A stretch of 64,000 nt of DNA. Source: Haplomitrium mnioides (taxonomy: Eukaryota > Marchantiophyta > Haplomitriopsida > Calobryales). Positions within the stretch are counted from its first letter, which is position 1, and each line of letters opens with the position of its first letter. Positions 1 to 11,329 of the stretch are shown here, piece by piece. The translations under genes were made by a program, and so were the position numbers. The stretch is from positions 1 to 64,000 of the forward strand of contig JBNGIS010018882.1 in assembly GCA_049999725.1 (NCBI GenBank), in the 5' to 3' direction. The notes under the pieces are model-generated. The model saw only the letters and a program-made list of their open reading frames with translations. It was not told where the DNA came from and made no database searches.

Positions 1-229
1 AGCAAAATTTAACTTTCCACCTTCACAATTTGCAAATACTTGTAATGCTTCTCAAAATGTTTGTCTAACAACAGCTGCTACTTTGAACTAGGAACAAGCT
101 ACTCAAAACNNNNNNNNNNNNNNNNNNNNNNNNNNNNNNNNNNNNNNNNNNNNNNNNNNNNNNNNNNNNNNNNNNNNNNNNNNNNNNNNNNNNNNNNNNN
201 NNNNNNNNNTTTTGGTCATTTCAGTAAGC
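1..229. other. Unclassified flank with assembly gap
   Basis: This AT-rich start of the window contains a run of exactly 100 N (110-209), the conventional size for a gap of unknown length. No gene is visible in the sequence on either side of the gap. Confidence 0.9.
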
Positions 230-1190
230 GTGATAGAGCAAAGGTCAATTTTGTTATGTAAAATCAATCAATATTACTAGTTTTTATGAAAATATTGGAA
301 AACTCAAATTTGTTTAAAAGCATACAAATTATGGTAAGTTTTCATCAAAAAATTGCATTTATCATTGATTACAATTCTAAGCCAAAAAGTTTGAATACAC
401 ATCACAAGAAACTATTTTGAAATATGTTTCATTGCACAAACTTTAGGCGTACGTAGACATGGTGTTTTTTCCAACTTTTTTGTTGGAAAAATATTACAAA
501 ACACAAAGAAAAAGCCTAAGACGACTGGAAGTCAAGGGAATGAGTTTGCAAAAACAATGGTAAACACAAAAACAAAGAAAACGAAACATTGCATGAACTT
601 AAGAGCTTTATTTTAAACGTCAAGAAAAAAAAAGGAAACTTTTAGTTTAAGTTGAAAATCTACGCAATCAAAAGTGAACGTAGGCTTTTAAAATGGTTCC
701 AGCAATTAAAAATATTTCATGGTTCAACGAAGCATATAGAAATGTATCATAGTTCAGAATCAAAAAGCCAATAGCTAAGGAGATTGAATTAAGATTGTAA
801 ACAAGAAACATGTCCAAGTTTTAGACTTGATTCAACCAAACAAATGTCTCAAGATCTACAAAAGAGTTTATAACTTATGTGCAAACAAAGTTGTAATCGG
901 TAGTCTTTTTCTGAAGAAGCTTAAGGGTTATGTATGAGAAGTAGAACTTTTGGAAGGCGTGGACTTCCACCCCAAAGTCTATGTGCACATAGGAATCCAA
1001 GCTCAACATGTGAACACTCCACTCCAAAGTCTAGGTACGCTTAGGAATCTAAGCTCAACAAGTGAACACTCCACCCCAAAGTCTATGTGCGCATAGGAAT
1101 CCGAACTCACCAATTGAACACTCCACCCAAAACTCTAGGCGCGCTTAGGAATCTGAACTCACCATCTGAACACTCCATCCCAAAGTCTAT
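230..1190 (-). repeat. Tail repeat, inverted copy of 38165-39020
   Basis: The reverse complement of 38165-39020 aligns along most of this stretch. Shared landmarks in order are a segment around 'aaaatcaatcaat', 'cagaatcaaaaagcca', 'gtaaacaagaa', 'ggtagtctttt' and the tandem array with 'ccaaagtctatg'. In the 38 kb copy this sequence directly follows the end of the divergent two-gene element (copy B). I therefore infer that this is the tail of a third copy lying on the minus strand, cut at about 1195 by copia-1 or by a deletion. No coding capacity is visible. Confidence 0.7.
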
Positions 1191-1195
1191 GCACG
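966..1195 (+). repeat. 52 bp tandem array with alternating unit types
   Basis: Five units begin (at 'ccaaag' or its equivalent) at 972, 1024, 1076, 1127 and 1180, giving spacings of 52, 52, 51 and 53 bp. Odd units carry a palindromic core like 'tctatgtgcacatagga', even units 'tctaggtacgcttagga', so the array is a 104 bp dimer. Each unit also repeats 'gaacactcca'. A shorter version of the array, inverted, is at about 38175-38290. Confidence 0.85.
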
Positions 1196-1201
1196 TCATC
1201 A

Positions 1202-1940
1202 CAAGAGATATAGTGGAACCGATAGTAAGACCATCCTTGTCTAATGAAGAGATGCAAGGCTTCAAGACCCACATAGAGAAGGTTCATAAGCTATTGTACT
1301 AGCTCACCTTCAGTGTCGATGACAAAATGATAGCGTATGTATCAGCAACCAAGACACCCAAGGAAGCTTGAGATATCCTAAAAGAAAGATATGCAAGGTG
1401 CAAGGAAGTTGACAATGCAGATGGAGTTCTTCATCTACAAAAAAGAAAAAATGAACATAAATGCCTTTTCTCTAAAGATAAAATCACTCGCTGAACAATT
1501 AACAAGTATAAGAGAGGAATTAAAGGACAATATCATGGTGGTAGTTTGCCTAAATAGGTTAGGCAAAGAGTACAAACAATTCAAAACGTCGATGAGGATG
1601 AGAGAAGGAACCACATCGTTCTCACAACTTATTGCAATGTTAGTTGTAGAAGAACTTGACATTAGAGGAGGTGCCTCAAGTAGTCAAGAGCAAGCATTCT
1701 ACTCTAACATGGGTAGAGGACGAGGCAAGAGTTATGGCAGAGGTAACTCTCGCACAGGTCACTCAAGCAATAATAAACAAAATAAGCAACGCTAATCAAG
1801 CCGATTTGGTGGTAGAGGTCAGTTCAGAGGTAGGGGGAGTAACCAAAGATGTGGAAGCCAACAACAACATTCAAGGGGAGATTGTTTTTATTGTGGAAAA
1901 CCAAGTCATATGGCAAAGGATTGCTACAAAAAGTAGAATG
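1202..1940 (+). pseudogene. gag: Copia-1 gag (UBN2-type) with CCHC zinc knuckle
   Basis: Gag packages the element RNA into virus-like particles. The readable middle (1391-1795) contains the copia gag signature LGKEYKQFKTS followed by SQLIAMLVVEE, then a Gly/Arg/Ser-rich linker (RGRGKSYGRGN). After a frameshift near 1796 the frame continues through another Gly/Arg-rich stretch into a CCHC zinc knuckle, C-x2-C-x4-H-x4-C (CFYCGKPSHMAKDC, 1883-1924), and stops at 1933-1935. The N-terminal part is broken by stops near 1300 and 1370. The family assignment is firm; the true start is not determinable because the 5' end is missing. Confidence 0.85.
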
Positions 1941-1942
1941 AT

Positions 1943-2260
1943 ATGAGAAAAAATAGAGTGCAAAGGAACAATGCAGGTTCTAATAAGACAAACAATGAGA
2001 TATTATTTGTCATGCAACACGGTTATGGAAACAAATGGTTTGTTGATTCCACATGTTCCAATCACATGACATGCCATGAAGAGTGGTTCAATGAAACCAA
2101 GAACCTGAGTAACACCTCGATATGTTGAGACAGATAGCTCAACTATGCATCCTATCATCCAGATTGGTGGTATACCTATAGCATTGGAGAATGGAAAGAA
2201 AAAGTGCCTATCTGATGATATGTATGTCCCGATGATTCATAAAAATCTGATCTCAGTCGA
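1943..2260 (+). pseudogene. pro: Copia-1 aspartic protease fragment
   Basis: Retroviral-type protease that would cut the polyprotein. The motif WFVDSTCSNHMT (aspartate codon 2045-2047) matches the plant copia consensus W-[YF]-[IV]-D-S-G-[AC]-S-N-H-M, with the catalytic glycine replaced by threonine. The frame stops at 2128; downstream residues reading as 'VPMIHKNLISVEQC' in another frame (about 2225-2270) match the conserved protease end that precedes the pre-integrase region. It is inactive because of the glycine loss and the frameshift. Confidence 0.8.
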
Positions 2261-2435
2261 ACAATGTGTATAGTAGAATATGCATGTTCAATTTAATCCC
2301 ACTGGTGTTTTTATTGAGGATTGGAGAAATCATTGTAACCGGATCACGAAAGGAAATAGAAGCGGCAATGTGTTCACGTTGGATGTGAGCATGCTTGAAA
2401 TTACAAAAGAAATGTTTGTATACGGTACCAAGGTA

Positions 2436-2836
2436 GTGTCAGACATAGAAATATGGCACAAGAAATTTGGTCATATCATAGTACAGAGGCTGAGAAGTAT
2501 GTAGAGCTCATGGGTTACCGTAGTCAGTGGGTTGCTCAAGTTCAAAGTAGAAGAGATGCAGAAGGTTTGTGAAGCTTGCCAATTTGGTAAGCAAGCAAGG
2601 CAAGCATTTTCTGAGGATGTATATGTAGCAAGTAAGCCACTCGAGGTGATACATATGGGTTCTAACAAGAGCATGATTCATTGGAGGGTGCACATACTAT
2701 CCCACCTTTATTGATGCTTGCTCAAGGAAGATTTGGATATATTTCATGAACCATAAGAGTGAAGTGTTTGATCACTTCAAACATTTTAGAGCCATGGTGG
2801 AACAAGAGAAAGGGCAAAAAATTAAGTGTCTGAGGT
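2436..2836 (+). pseudogene. int: Copia-1 pre-integrase zinc finger and N-terminal part of integrase
   Basis: The HHCC zinc finger is visible as IWHKKFGH (about 2450-2475) and CEACQFGKQ (about 2570-2596). The integrase core begins with TFIDACSRKIWIYFM, split by frameshifts near 2640-2715, and continues to the residues KIKCLR at 2820-2835. There the frame is cut exactly at the target duplication of the inserted gypsy element. The missing continuation (SDGGGEY) is found at 17143 and after. The domain would insert element cDNA into the genome. Confidence 0.85.
2832..2836 (+). repeat. Left target-site duplication of the 14.3 kb gypsy element (GAGGT)
   Basis: The five bases immediately before the TGCTAG start of the 5' LTR. 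They match the right copy at 17139-17143 (AAGGT) except for one base. Removing the insert and one copy restores a continuous integrase frame. Confidence 0.85.
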
Positions 2837-5800
2837 TGCTAGAATCAAGGATGGGAAGTAAATGGGAGTGCAATGAGCATATAGAGGAGGAAAGGAAGCA
2901 AACAAAAAGAGACCACAACGACATTGAACGCATCAACAACAAACAACAGACACCATCCAAGGCACATAAAAAAATAAGAGTTGGGACATTAAAATTGGAA
3001 TTAATTGTGATTTCTTTAGAATTTAGAAATTCAATTCTAGGAATAGAGTTTGTATGATAAACACATGTATAAGGCCAACTCCATGCAATAGCTCACACAG
3101 CCAAGTCGGAGAATCGCCGACTCAAAAAATGAAAAGCTTCTCTATGAGTGAGTGTGTGTGTGTATGTATGAGTGAGTTGCATGTAAGTTGATTTGTGAAA
3201 AGTTATTGGAATTTAGAGAAAAACATCAAATAAAATATTAAATATTAAAAAAATCTGTTACCCCTAAGTTACCAGCCAAGCAAAGAAAATCAATTTAACC
3301 TACTCTTAAGCTTAGAGTGTGGAAGACAAAGAACCCAGGAGGGAAGAAATATCAAATCAGTGGACATGAAGAGAAGCGGAAGAAGCATTGAGCTAGGAAA
3401 AAATTGTTGAGCTACAATATGATCTTTGGTTGCAGAAGGCATCAAGACGGGCTGGACTCCTGAGAAAACGTTTCTAACAAAGATGGTGAGTGTCGAGATG
3501 AGATTCAAAGAACATGCTGGGGCTGGGAATAGTGGAAGTATTTAGTTTCGAAGAAGTGCGCTGCCACAGAAAGTCTACTCGCTGTAGGAGGCAAAAGAGA
3601 GGAGAGTCTATAGGAGTCGTATTGGTTCTATTCTGTGATATGGATGCGGATGATTTCTTCATTGTCGTTGCAACAGCACAAACATGGTTCCATTTTTTGA
3701 CAAATGGACTAAAGATGCAGTAGTGTAGCGATTTGGAGAGTAATCATGGTCGAGGATCAAGCAGATGGTTGCAGCTATTAAGCATAATCGAATTCTATAG
3801 AGGACAGTATAGTGCTTTGATTCATGTCTGGTGAACATGGATTATGATTCATGTCTGGTGAACATGGATTATGATCGTCTAGTGTTGTGCGCATGAGCGA
3901 TGGGTGAGTTTGGAGAAAAGAAGCCGCATGAGGAATATGCGTCATCTGGAGTACAAAACTTTAGCATCAGACATGCGTTCATGTGTACCCTACGATCCGT
4001 GTTTTGATTGTTGGATTCAGATCCGAAAGTTGGCTTACATCTTCTTGGTTTTCTGTGTGTTCGTTCACTTGTGTTGCACAAGAGGAACACAAGATTGAAT
4101 GATAGTGTCGTGAACGAGAGAGAAGAGAGGGCTTGGGACAGAGGTCAGGAGCTTGTATATGATTCGATTGGTGAGAGTTTTCTTTCAGACTTTGGTTGTG
4201 GAAGTTGCGATGGAGTGTTTTTCCATGATTTTGAGATTTGGTTGGGGAGATTTTGTTGCTGGAAGTGGTCACTAAAAATTGAATGGGGACAAAGGGAACA
4301 AGATTCATAAATGAAGATCAAGTGGACATACCTATAGTCGTTGTTGCAAGGCGGGCTCTGTATTCAGCTCGACATGGTCGTCACCGAATTGATGAAGGAG
4401 ATAAGCGACAAAACTGAAGTCTATGGAGAAGGAAGTGGATATCTGAAAACCGAACAAGAGCGGAACGAGGAGGGGAATAGGAAAATTGAGAGCCATGAAA
4501 ATTGCAACACCAACAAGAGCATCGGAGGCATTTGTTGGCGTCACAACAAGAAAAACCCTCGTGGTGCACCTTTTGGTTGGTTTTGTTGCTGCATCGAGCG
4601 TGAGGATTTGGCCTTCACACACCAGGTGGACAGAAGCCCAACCAATTAATGTTGGAGATGTTGTCACGGCCCCTCCGCGCCTTGGCATGTTCTCCAGCCA
4701 TTCGCCTTAATGCACTCTTAGGAAAGAAGCTGAACTCACGGCGAATGGTCGTAGTTCCAAGCCTCAGCTGAAATTACCCCTCAAAAGTGGGAATGGAGTA
4801 TGATATGTGAGCTCTGACATGAAAGCAATGGAAACATCATAGAGAGAACAGAGAGAAATTGATTGTTAGCCATGGCGAGGCCACTATTGAGGTGGGTTGC
4901 TGATATTCTGTAGACTGGCATTCTTATCAACTGGTGGAGGTGGAGGTGGAGGTTCATCTTGCCATCAATTCGGTGGAGTGCGAGGATGGCGACTGCCACC
5001 TTCCATGCATAAACTAAACTTGATGATGGGCAACTCCACTTGCGACAAGCAGGAAACTTACAGCAAGGGTCACTTGGCTATCTGATGATCATTTCTGAGA
5101 GAAAACGATAAGGAGATTTAAACTTCATGGAAAATGGATGGGAGTGACGTGGTGGTGGATATAAAGAAGGACTATATGCATTGAGGCAAGTATTTATGTT
5201 CAGATTGACAAATTGTGGGTGTTCTATATGGCTTTTGAAAGAGTAGCATTTTTTGAATATGTGAGTAAGTTGTTTACAATATAGTGATAAGAAGAAGCCA
5301 ACCTCTTGATATAAGGTCCATCCATGTGGTTAATCTAGGGACCTGAGTTGATGATTGTTTAGAGATAGAAATTGAAGGTTGGATAAAGCACTTTTGAAGG
5401 CTGGATCAATATAAGAAAGATAGATAGCTATTGGTAATGAATAATCTAATGATTGATGATAGTAGGCTGGAGTAAGTGAGTAAGAAGGGTAAAAGAAAGA
5501 TGGATAAAGTAGGAAAATGAGATAGGTAGTAGTAGATGAGAAAATTGGGGAATTGGTGATTGAGGATTAGAGAAGGAAAAGAAAAGGCATAGATCTATAA
5601 TGGGTGTTTTGAAATTAGGGCAAAGAGAAGCTAGTGTGGAAGGAATCACACTAGACAAGGTGATAAGAAATTTACAGTGGGTGAAGGATTGATTGGAGTA
5701 TGTTGTAAGAGGAAGATAGGAGGAGAGGAGTGATTTTGGACTTGACATCGAGAATTGGTCGTTAGGGTGGAAAACAATTTTGGGAGGAAGAAGGGCACAA

Positions 5801-6705
5801 TCAATGGCTTCATTCAAAGAGAGATCTCCACATAGTGCAAGCTAGCTCGTGGATACAAAGTTTTCCTCCCATGGCTTAGCATCAATTGGCTAGTGGAAAC
5901 GTTACAAGAAAACGAGTAAAATCCTTTGTGTGTGTGTGTGTGTGTGTGTGTTATTTACCTAGCTTTAGAGGTCGGGTTCATTTTATATTTTGGTGTTATA
6001 TGTGAGTGCCTTCTGAGGAGATAATTCAAGGTTGTTTTGTGTACTTTGGTGTTATATGTAAAAGTGTTCCTCCTCATCTTAGAAGGGGAAATTTCTAAGT
6101 CTTTTTATTCTGTCTGTTATCTAGAGAATACAATCAGAAATGCATTGTGGGTAGAAAAGACCACTATTTATTGGACATGAGTTAACTTGTTATTTATTTA
6201 ATATTTCTTAATTTTCAAGTATCTCTATCATTTTGATGTTGCCATTGTGTATGTCTTGAGTATTGTTGCATTTTCCCTTTCACAACACAATTAAAATCAA
6301 ACACTTTGTGCTTTATTTCTTTCTGGCTATCGTCATTCCTACTTGAACGTGAACCAGAATTCAGCCCTCCACAAGCAGCCTAGCTCCTATCCAGAAGTTG
6401 TTTGCAAGTCTTGTCTATTCTTGAGGGAAAAGAAAGGCCCCTCATAGCCACTCGTGTTCTTGGTGGACGTTGCTACCACCACAACCAAGATAACACCCTT
6501 AGCTAGCCCATTATGTGGGAATCCTTGGAAAGTGTGCACGCTGACCCACTCTCATGTATCAACTGTGTTGAAGCCAAGCAAGTCACTTCCATACGCTTCT
6601 TAGAAGTTTTATTGACATGATGCTAAAACTCCAAGCCAGCAAGTTAAACCTTCACTACAACCTTATTGCGGCACAGTTCCCCCTATGCCTTGCCTAGACC
6701 TAATC
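2837..6705 (+). repeat. 5' LTR of the nested gypsy element (3,869 bp)
   Basis: Begins TGCTAGAATC, homologous to the 3' LTR start TGCTAAGGTC at 12657, and stays collinear with the 3' LTR to 'gcctagaccta' at its end, where the terminal CA is mutated to TC. It is about 0.6 kb shorter than the 3' LTR: it lacks the 276 bp solo LTR and a segment corresponding to about 13145-13438. A weak TATA-like motif (tataaag, 5160-5166) is altered in the 3' copy (cataaag). Open frames inside it are short, and I see no recognisable domain. Confidence 0.88.
5927..5951 (+). repeat. (TG)n microsatellite in the 5' LTR
   Basis: About twelve TG units after 'aaatcctt'. The matching place in the 3' LTR (16354-16372) holds a (TTG)n run instead, so two different short repeats expanded at the same LTR site after insertion. 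Confidence 0.85.
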
Positions 6706-7363
6706 TTCTCTATGTAGCCTATCATAGTTGATTCCACTATGGGCCACGATGAGCCTTACACACCCATAATGTCATTTGCTAAAATTGCAAAAGCCTATGA
6801 CATGACCTTAGACCATTCCTTATATCGTATATGGGTAGAGGCCATTGACACACTTTGGTGGTTGGGAACATGGATCCCTTTGGACACGCTCAGTTTTGAG
6901 GACATTGAGCCTGTTACTAGTCTGCGATCTAGTCAATAGTTCCATTTGCCTTACTTTTCTCCCAATTCTTTTAGGACTTATTGCTCCTCTTGGGGGCCAA
7001 GGTACTTTCAAATTTATCGAACCGTCGTGCTTATCTTTGATCCAACTTATTGCTCCTACATTCAAGACATGAAGTGTGCCACACATTTTTTTCTTGCCAT
7101 TTCTATTTGTATTGCATGTGGGACAGAGGACATAGGCTGCAAGTTTATTTTCTTTTTCGTGGCACATCCCCTTCTAGAATTCCCAAGTATGGACCTAAAT
7201 ATCGGGAAAACACTTCTGTTTCACTTGGTGTATGAAGTTTCCTCCCCTTCCTCCCACTTCTTGAACCAATCTCTACATTTGTAGGTGTTTCTGTTCTCCA
7301 CATCCTAGTAGGAAAAGTGCTATACCGGTTTTCCCCTCTCCTTTCATCAATCTCACTCCAACA
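6706..7363 (+). other. Leader of the nested gypsy element, no gene seen
   Basis: Sequence between the 5' LTR and gag. No primer binding site resembling a plant tRNA 3' end was recognised within the first bases. Short frames here show no domain. Confidence 0.6.
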
Positions 7364-8220
7364 ATGGCTTTTCAGCTAGCATTACCGTCCAGATGCACTT
7401 GCCAGAAATTTACTGGTCAAATGGTTGTGGATAGAGTAGATGTTGATACGCATCTGAATCATTTTTTGGCTTTGGCCGTGGCTACAAGTTATTCTGAGGA
7501 TGTTCTCAGACATCAGGTCCCTACGACCTTGGATGGTGATGCTGTCAAGTGGTACTTTCGGGAGGCAGTTCCCATTGTGTCTTGGCTTGATCTCTACACT
7601 GCCTTCCTAGATCGCTTTTGTCCAGCATACCATTTTGACCTTGTTTGGGATGACCTCTTTTGCATCCGTATGTTTGCTGAAGAATCCATTCAAGATTACA
7701 ACAATATGTTTAAGGTTGTAGTTACCAAATGACGAACTCTGCCTCCAATCGAAGACCAAACCGGTTTCTTCATCAAAGGGCTGCCCAACTCTATCAAAGA
7801 GCATGTGCTGCTCTAGGACCTGCAGACTTTAGACCGGGCTATTCAAGTTCCCACTGCTTATGAGAAGATGCTCTTACAGCATGAGCACTTTGCTTCCCCC
7901 TCTCTCTTTCCCTCTAGTGAGTTGCCAAGTACTAGCACCATGGGTTATGGCACCTCACACGCTACCCGGTCCACCCCACAGGCATCCACATATTAGCATC
8001 CTATAGTGCCTACTAGATCTGAATCATCTGTAGCATCCAACTCTCGCTGAGATGAATTTGCAGAGTTTAGAACTGAGGTAAGGAATGATATATCTACTCT
8101 CCTTGTTTATCAAATGTCAAATATGAAGATCCAGAAGGTACACTCAGGTGTTGGGCCAAACATTAGTCTCAGCCCACCAGTGTTTAGTGCACTAGGTGTA
8201 GTCAACAACATTCTCCATTA
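7364..8220 (+). pseudogene. gag: Gag of the nested gypsy element
   Basis: Capsid-type gag (Retrotrans_gag family). From the ATG at 7364 the frame reads through the family features DAVKWYFREAVP and SWLDLYTAFLDRF (about residues 54-85), then ESIQDYNNMFK. A TGA at 7732 stands where an arginine codon (CGA) is likely, after which the same frame continues with FIKGLPNSIKEHVLL, DRAIQVPTAYE and a Ser/Pro-rich region to about 8220, interrupted by further single stops. A Gln/Asn/Tyr-rich stretch at about 8658-8745 (e.g. SYYSQQQPQ) looks like the gag tail. No zinc knuckle was found. Confidence 0.8.
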
Positions 8221-9106
8221 GAGGTGTCTTTTGACTACCTGGTGTGACCTATGCCTATTTTTGGACCATGACACTACTATTTGTCGTATCTGGCAAAGAC
8301 TTTGAGTAGTAGAGGCCAAAACAAATGCCAATGTGAATCTTGCCATTGTTTCTCCTCCTCCAGCAACTGTTGGCTCATCAAACCTTTCCCCACAAACCCT
8401 ATCGCCAAGTTAGGTTCCCACGTCAACATATCAGGCTTCTCCGATTGTACAACCAACTCCTTATCACCAACAAAGCTAACCTCAAGCGACCACACATCAA
8501 GGGGAAATCCTCCTTTTACTCACTCTTGACTTTCTATGAGATAGACATGTTATAATTGCTAGAGCCCAAACCACATCTCTCGAGACTACCCTCACCCCTT
8601 GACTAGGCTATATTACCATAACCAATGTCAACCTACATATCAACATCCAAATCATGGCTACCCCAACCAGAGGTCTTATAACAATCAGTTCGGGCATCAA
8701 GACCAACATACAAACTCCTATTATTCTCAGCAACAACCCCAATAAAAGTAGTAGCCTCAGTACCAGTCCTATCATCAAAACCAGCCTTCTTATCCGCTGC
8801 AACAACAAGCTGTTTACAACCAATAGGACTTCCAATAGGCTCCATAATTTCAGCATTCTAGCACAATTCTCAACCTCCAGATATTAAGACTTCATGCGCC
8901 TTCCCAAAATTCTCTTCGTCGACATTAGTCTTGCCTTGGAAGAAAGCACACTTGACCTATTTTGTGATAGCTAGCAAGGCAAAGTCAGCCAAATTCCTCA
9001 CACCTTTTGCTCTACCGATTCATAACCCCCTTCTCCTTCTTCCTTCCCCATCATTTAGGTTTTTAATCCCCCTCCAATAGCAGATATACTTTCAAAAGAG
9101 GACTCA
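8221..9106 (+). other. Degenerate gag-protease spacer
   Basis: No continuous frame. Apart from the Gln/Asn/Tyr-rich remnant near 8658-8745 I see only low-complexity, Ser/Pro-coding sequence expected between gag and protease of gypsy elements. Confidence 0.55.
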
Positions 9107-9460
9107 TTGTATGGAGTCCACATGGTCTCCCTATATGACCCTAAGACACCAGCAATTGTTGTTTTTATTGATGGGATCATGATTCCAACAGCTCACTTGG
9201 ACATTGGATTTGCTGTCAACATCATGATAGAAGATACTATGAGCTCCATTGGACATCCCATAAGTGCTTTACAGAAGACATCCCTTGTCCTTTGCTTAGC
9301 TGATGGAAGTGATATTCTGCCCCTTAGGGTCTTAAAGAATGTACCCACCCTATTTGTTGACCAAGAATACTTTGTTCATTACCTTGTCTTACATATCATA
9401 CAAAAGAACCAATATATTTTACTCTTTGGGCGTCTATGGCTGAAACAAAGTCATGCATAG
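9107..9460 (+). pseudogene. pro: Gypsy aspartic protease
   Basis: Retropepsin-like domain of 118 residues. The active-site loop reads AHLDIGFAVNIM where the family has LD[ST]GA.VN.M, so the catalytic Asp is kept but the Thr/Ser is Ile. The second signature, YILLFGRLWL near the end, corresponds to the usual ILGRPWL flap-side motif. The frame ends at 9460, and readable residues continue towards RT in other frames. Confidence 0.78.
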
Positions 9461-9799
9461 CTGAATTTTGCTGATGGCACTCTAACCATCGAGCCTCTAG
9501 GTCAGCGGATCATTCTCTCTATGCATATGCAAGCCTCTTCTCCTTCCCTTCAATCTCTAGAGAAGCAATTTACTGATCTATCTTTGGTTGATACATCATC
9601 CAGATTTTTGATCCCAGACACTGACAATGATGACTTTGATCTTTTCGGCAAGTTCTTTCTTACCTGTAATTTTTTTGAAGTTCAGTTCAAGGACTTACAT
9701 GTCCTTCCATCATAGCACAAGAGCCTTAAGGTTTATGAGTGTATCTCTAAGACGCAAGAACTTGCTTTCTTGTAGTTGGTCCACAAGTATATTGATGTC

Positions 9800-10665
9800 T
9801 TTGCTTGGGAATATAATTAAATGACCAGTATTCCAGCGCTCATATATCAGTACCAAATCCGATTAAGATTAGATGCTAGACCCATCTGTAAACGTTCTTA
9901 TAGGTTGAATCCAAAATATACAGATCTGGTTTAGAAAGACATTACAAAGATGCTGCATGCTGGTATTATTTCCCATGCAGGTCTCATAGATAGGGTCTCA
10001 CCTACCGTGGTAGTTCTAAAACTAGATGGGTCAGTTGGAGTTTGTTGTTATTTTCAAGCTCTAAATGTTGCCACAATTCCCGAACATTTCTCCGTTCTTG
10101 ACTATAGACACAATTTTGAACAACGTGGCTACGAAACAATGTTACAGTTTTATGGATGGCTTTTTTGGCTATAACCAAATTGAAATCCATCTGGACTCTT
10201 GTTATTTGACCACTGTCACCATCCCTTGAGGCTATTATTTGTGTAATAAACTCGTATTTGGCCTGTGTAATGCCTCTAGTGCATTTCAACAGATCATGCT
10301 CATGGCCTTTGAGTCTCTTTTAAAAAGCTCAGATAAGTGTCTCAAAATTTACTTTGATGATTTCATGGTGTACAACACTATAGACCAACATCTAGCTAAG
10401 CTGGAACTTGCATTTACTTGCTATCACACATATGGCATATCGCTTAATCCAAAGAAGTTTAAATTTTTAGCGCGAGTAGGTGTACTTCTGGGTCGTATTA
10501 TTTTTGAAAAAGGTCTGCACCCAAATCCAGCAAACATCATCATCATTCTCTCCCTTTCACCACCCACAATAGTCAAGAAATTACAACATTTTGTTGGAAA
10601 ATTGGTCTATTATCGATGGTATTGCTTTAACTATGCCAAAATAACTGCTTCTCTCTCTATGAGTT
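9800..10665 (+). pseudogene. rt: Gypsy reverse transcriptase
   Basis: Copies element RNA into DNA. Readable blocks in order: RSYRLNPKYTDLV, KDITKMLHAGIIS, VSPTVVVLKLDGSVGVCC (about 9985-10050), ATIPEHFSVLD, then after a frameshift LVFGLCNASSAFQQIM, the catalytic box IYFDDFMVY (YFDD at 10350-10361, intact) and GISLNPKKFKFLARVGVLLG. The last open frame (10239-10667) covers palm and thumb. At least two frameshifts and several stops make it non-functional. Confidence 0.87.
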
Positions 10666-11110
10666 GACAAGGCATACAATTCCCTTTGTCTGGTCTGAAG
10701 ACCACCAACAAGCTTTACAGGCCTTCAAAGATGTGTTGGCCTCTTTGCCTTTTCTAACTCTCATAAATTGGGCTATTCCATTTTTTGTTATGGTGGACAC
10801 TTCTTCTACTGCCACGAGCGTAGTATTGTCACAAGTCTAGAACGAAAAAGAATGTCCTATCTACTACGTTGAATGCCAGCTATGCTTGGTTGAGAGAAAC
10901 TATAATGTGATTGAGCGTGAGGACCTTGGATTGATTTATGCAGTCCAAAAATTTTGACATTACCTTTTAGGCCACCCCTTTACTTTTATTATGGATCATG
11001 ATTCTTTAAAGTACATTATCAACAAACATGATCTTACTAGCCGCATGGCTCATTAGGTTCTACTTCTTCAAGAGTTCAATTCAACTACAAGTGTGGCTAG
11101 GGATTAAGCA
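10666..11110 (+). pseudogene. rnh: Gypsy RNase H
   Basis: Follows RT directly. Readable pieces are PFVWSEDHQQALQAFKDVL, VMVDTSSTATSVVLSQ (first catalytic Asp), ERNYNVIEREDLGLIYAVQKF and FIMDHDSLKYIIN, in the order of the Ty3/gypsy RNase H. Stops near 10839 and 10957 and a frame change after 11040 break it. The domain would degrade the RNA strand during reverse transcription. Confidence 0.82.
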
Positions 11111-11329
11111 TGGGAACTATGACCTTCTATCATGTGTTCCAATGACCCTTGATCCAGACTCTTTGGATGATAGTTTTCTAGACTTGTGGGTTTCTCATGT
11201 TTCCATTTTGCTCATAGACGAAGCCAGTCTTGAACCTCCCTATCTAAAATTGGCTGCCTATCATTGGTACAACTGTTTCATTGCTTATCTCACTAGTAGG
11301 ACTCTCCCACCCTATATCAAGTCTGATCA

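Noticed and set aside
6739-7284. Possible small genes upstream of gypsy gag
   Set aside because: Short frames in several phases without domain; they lie in the element leader.
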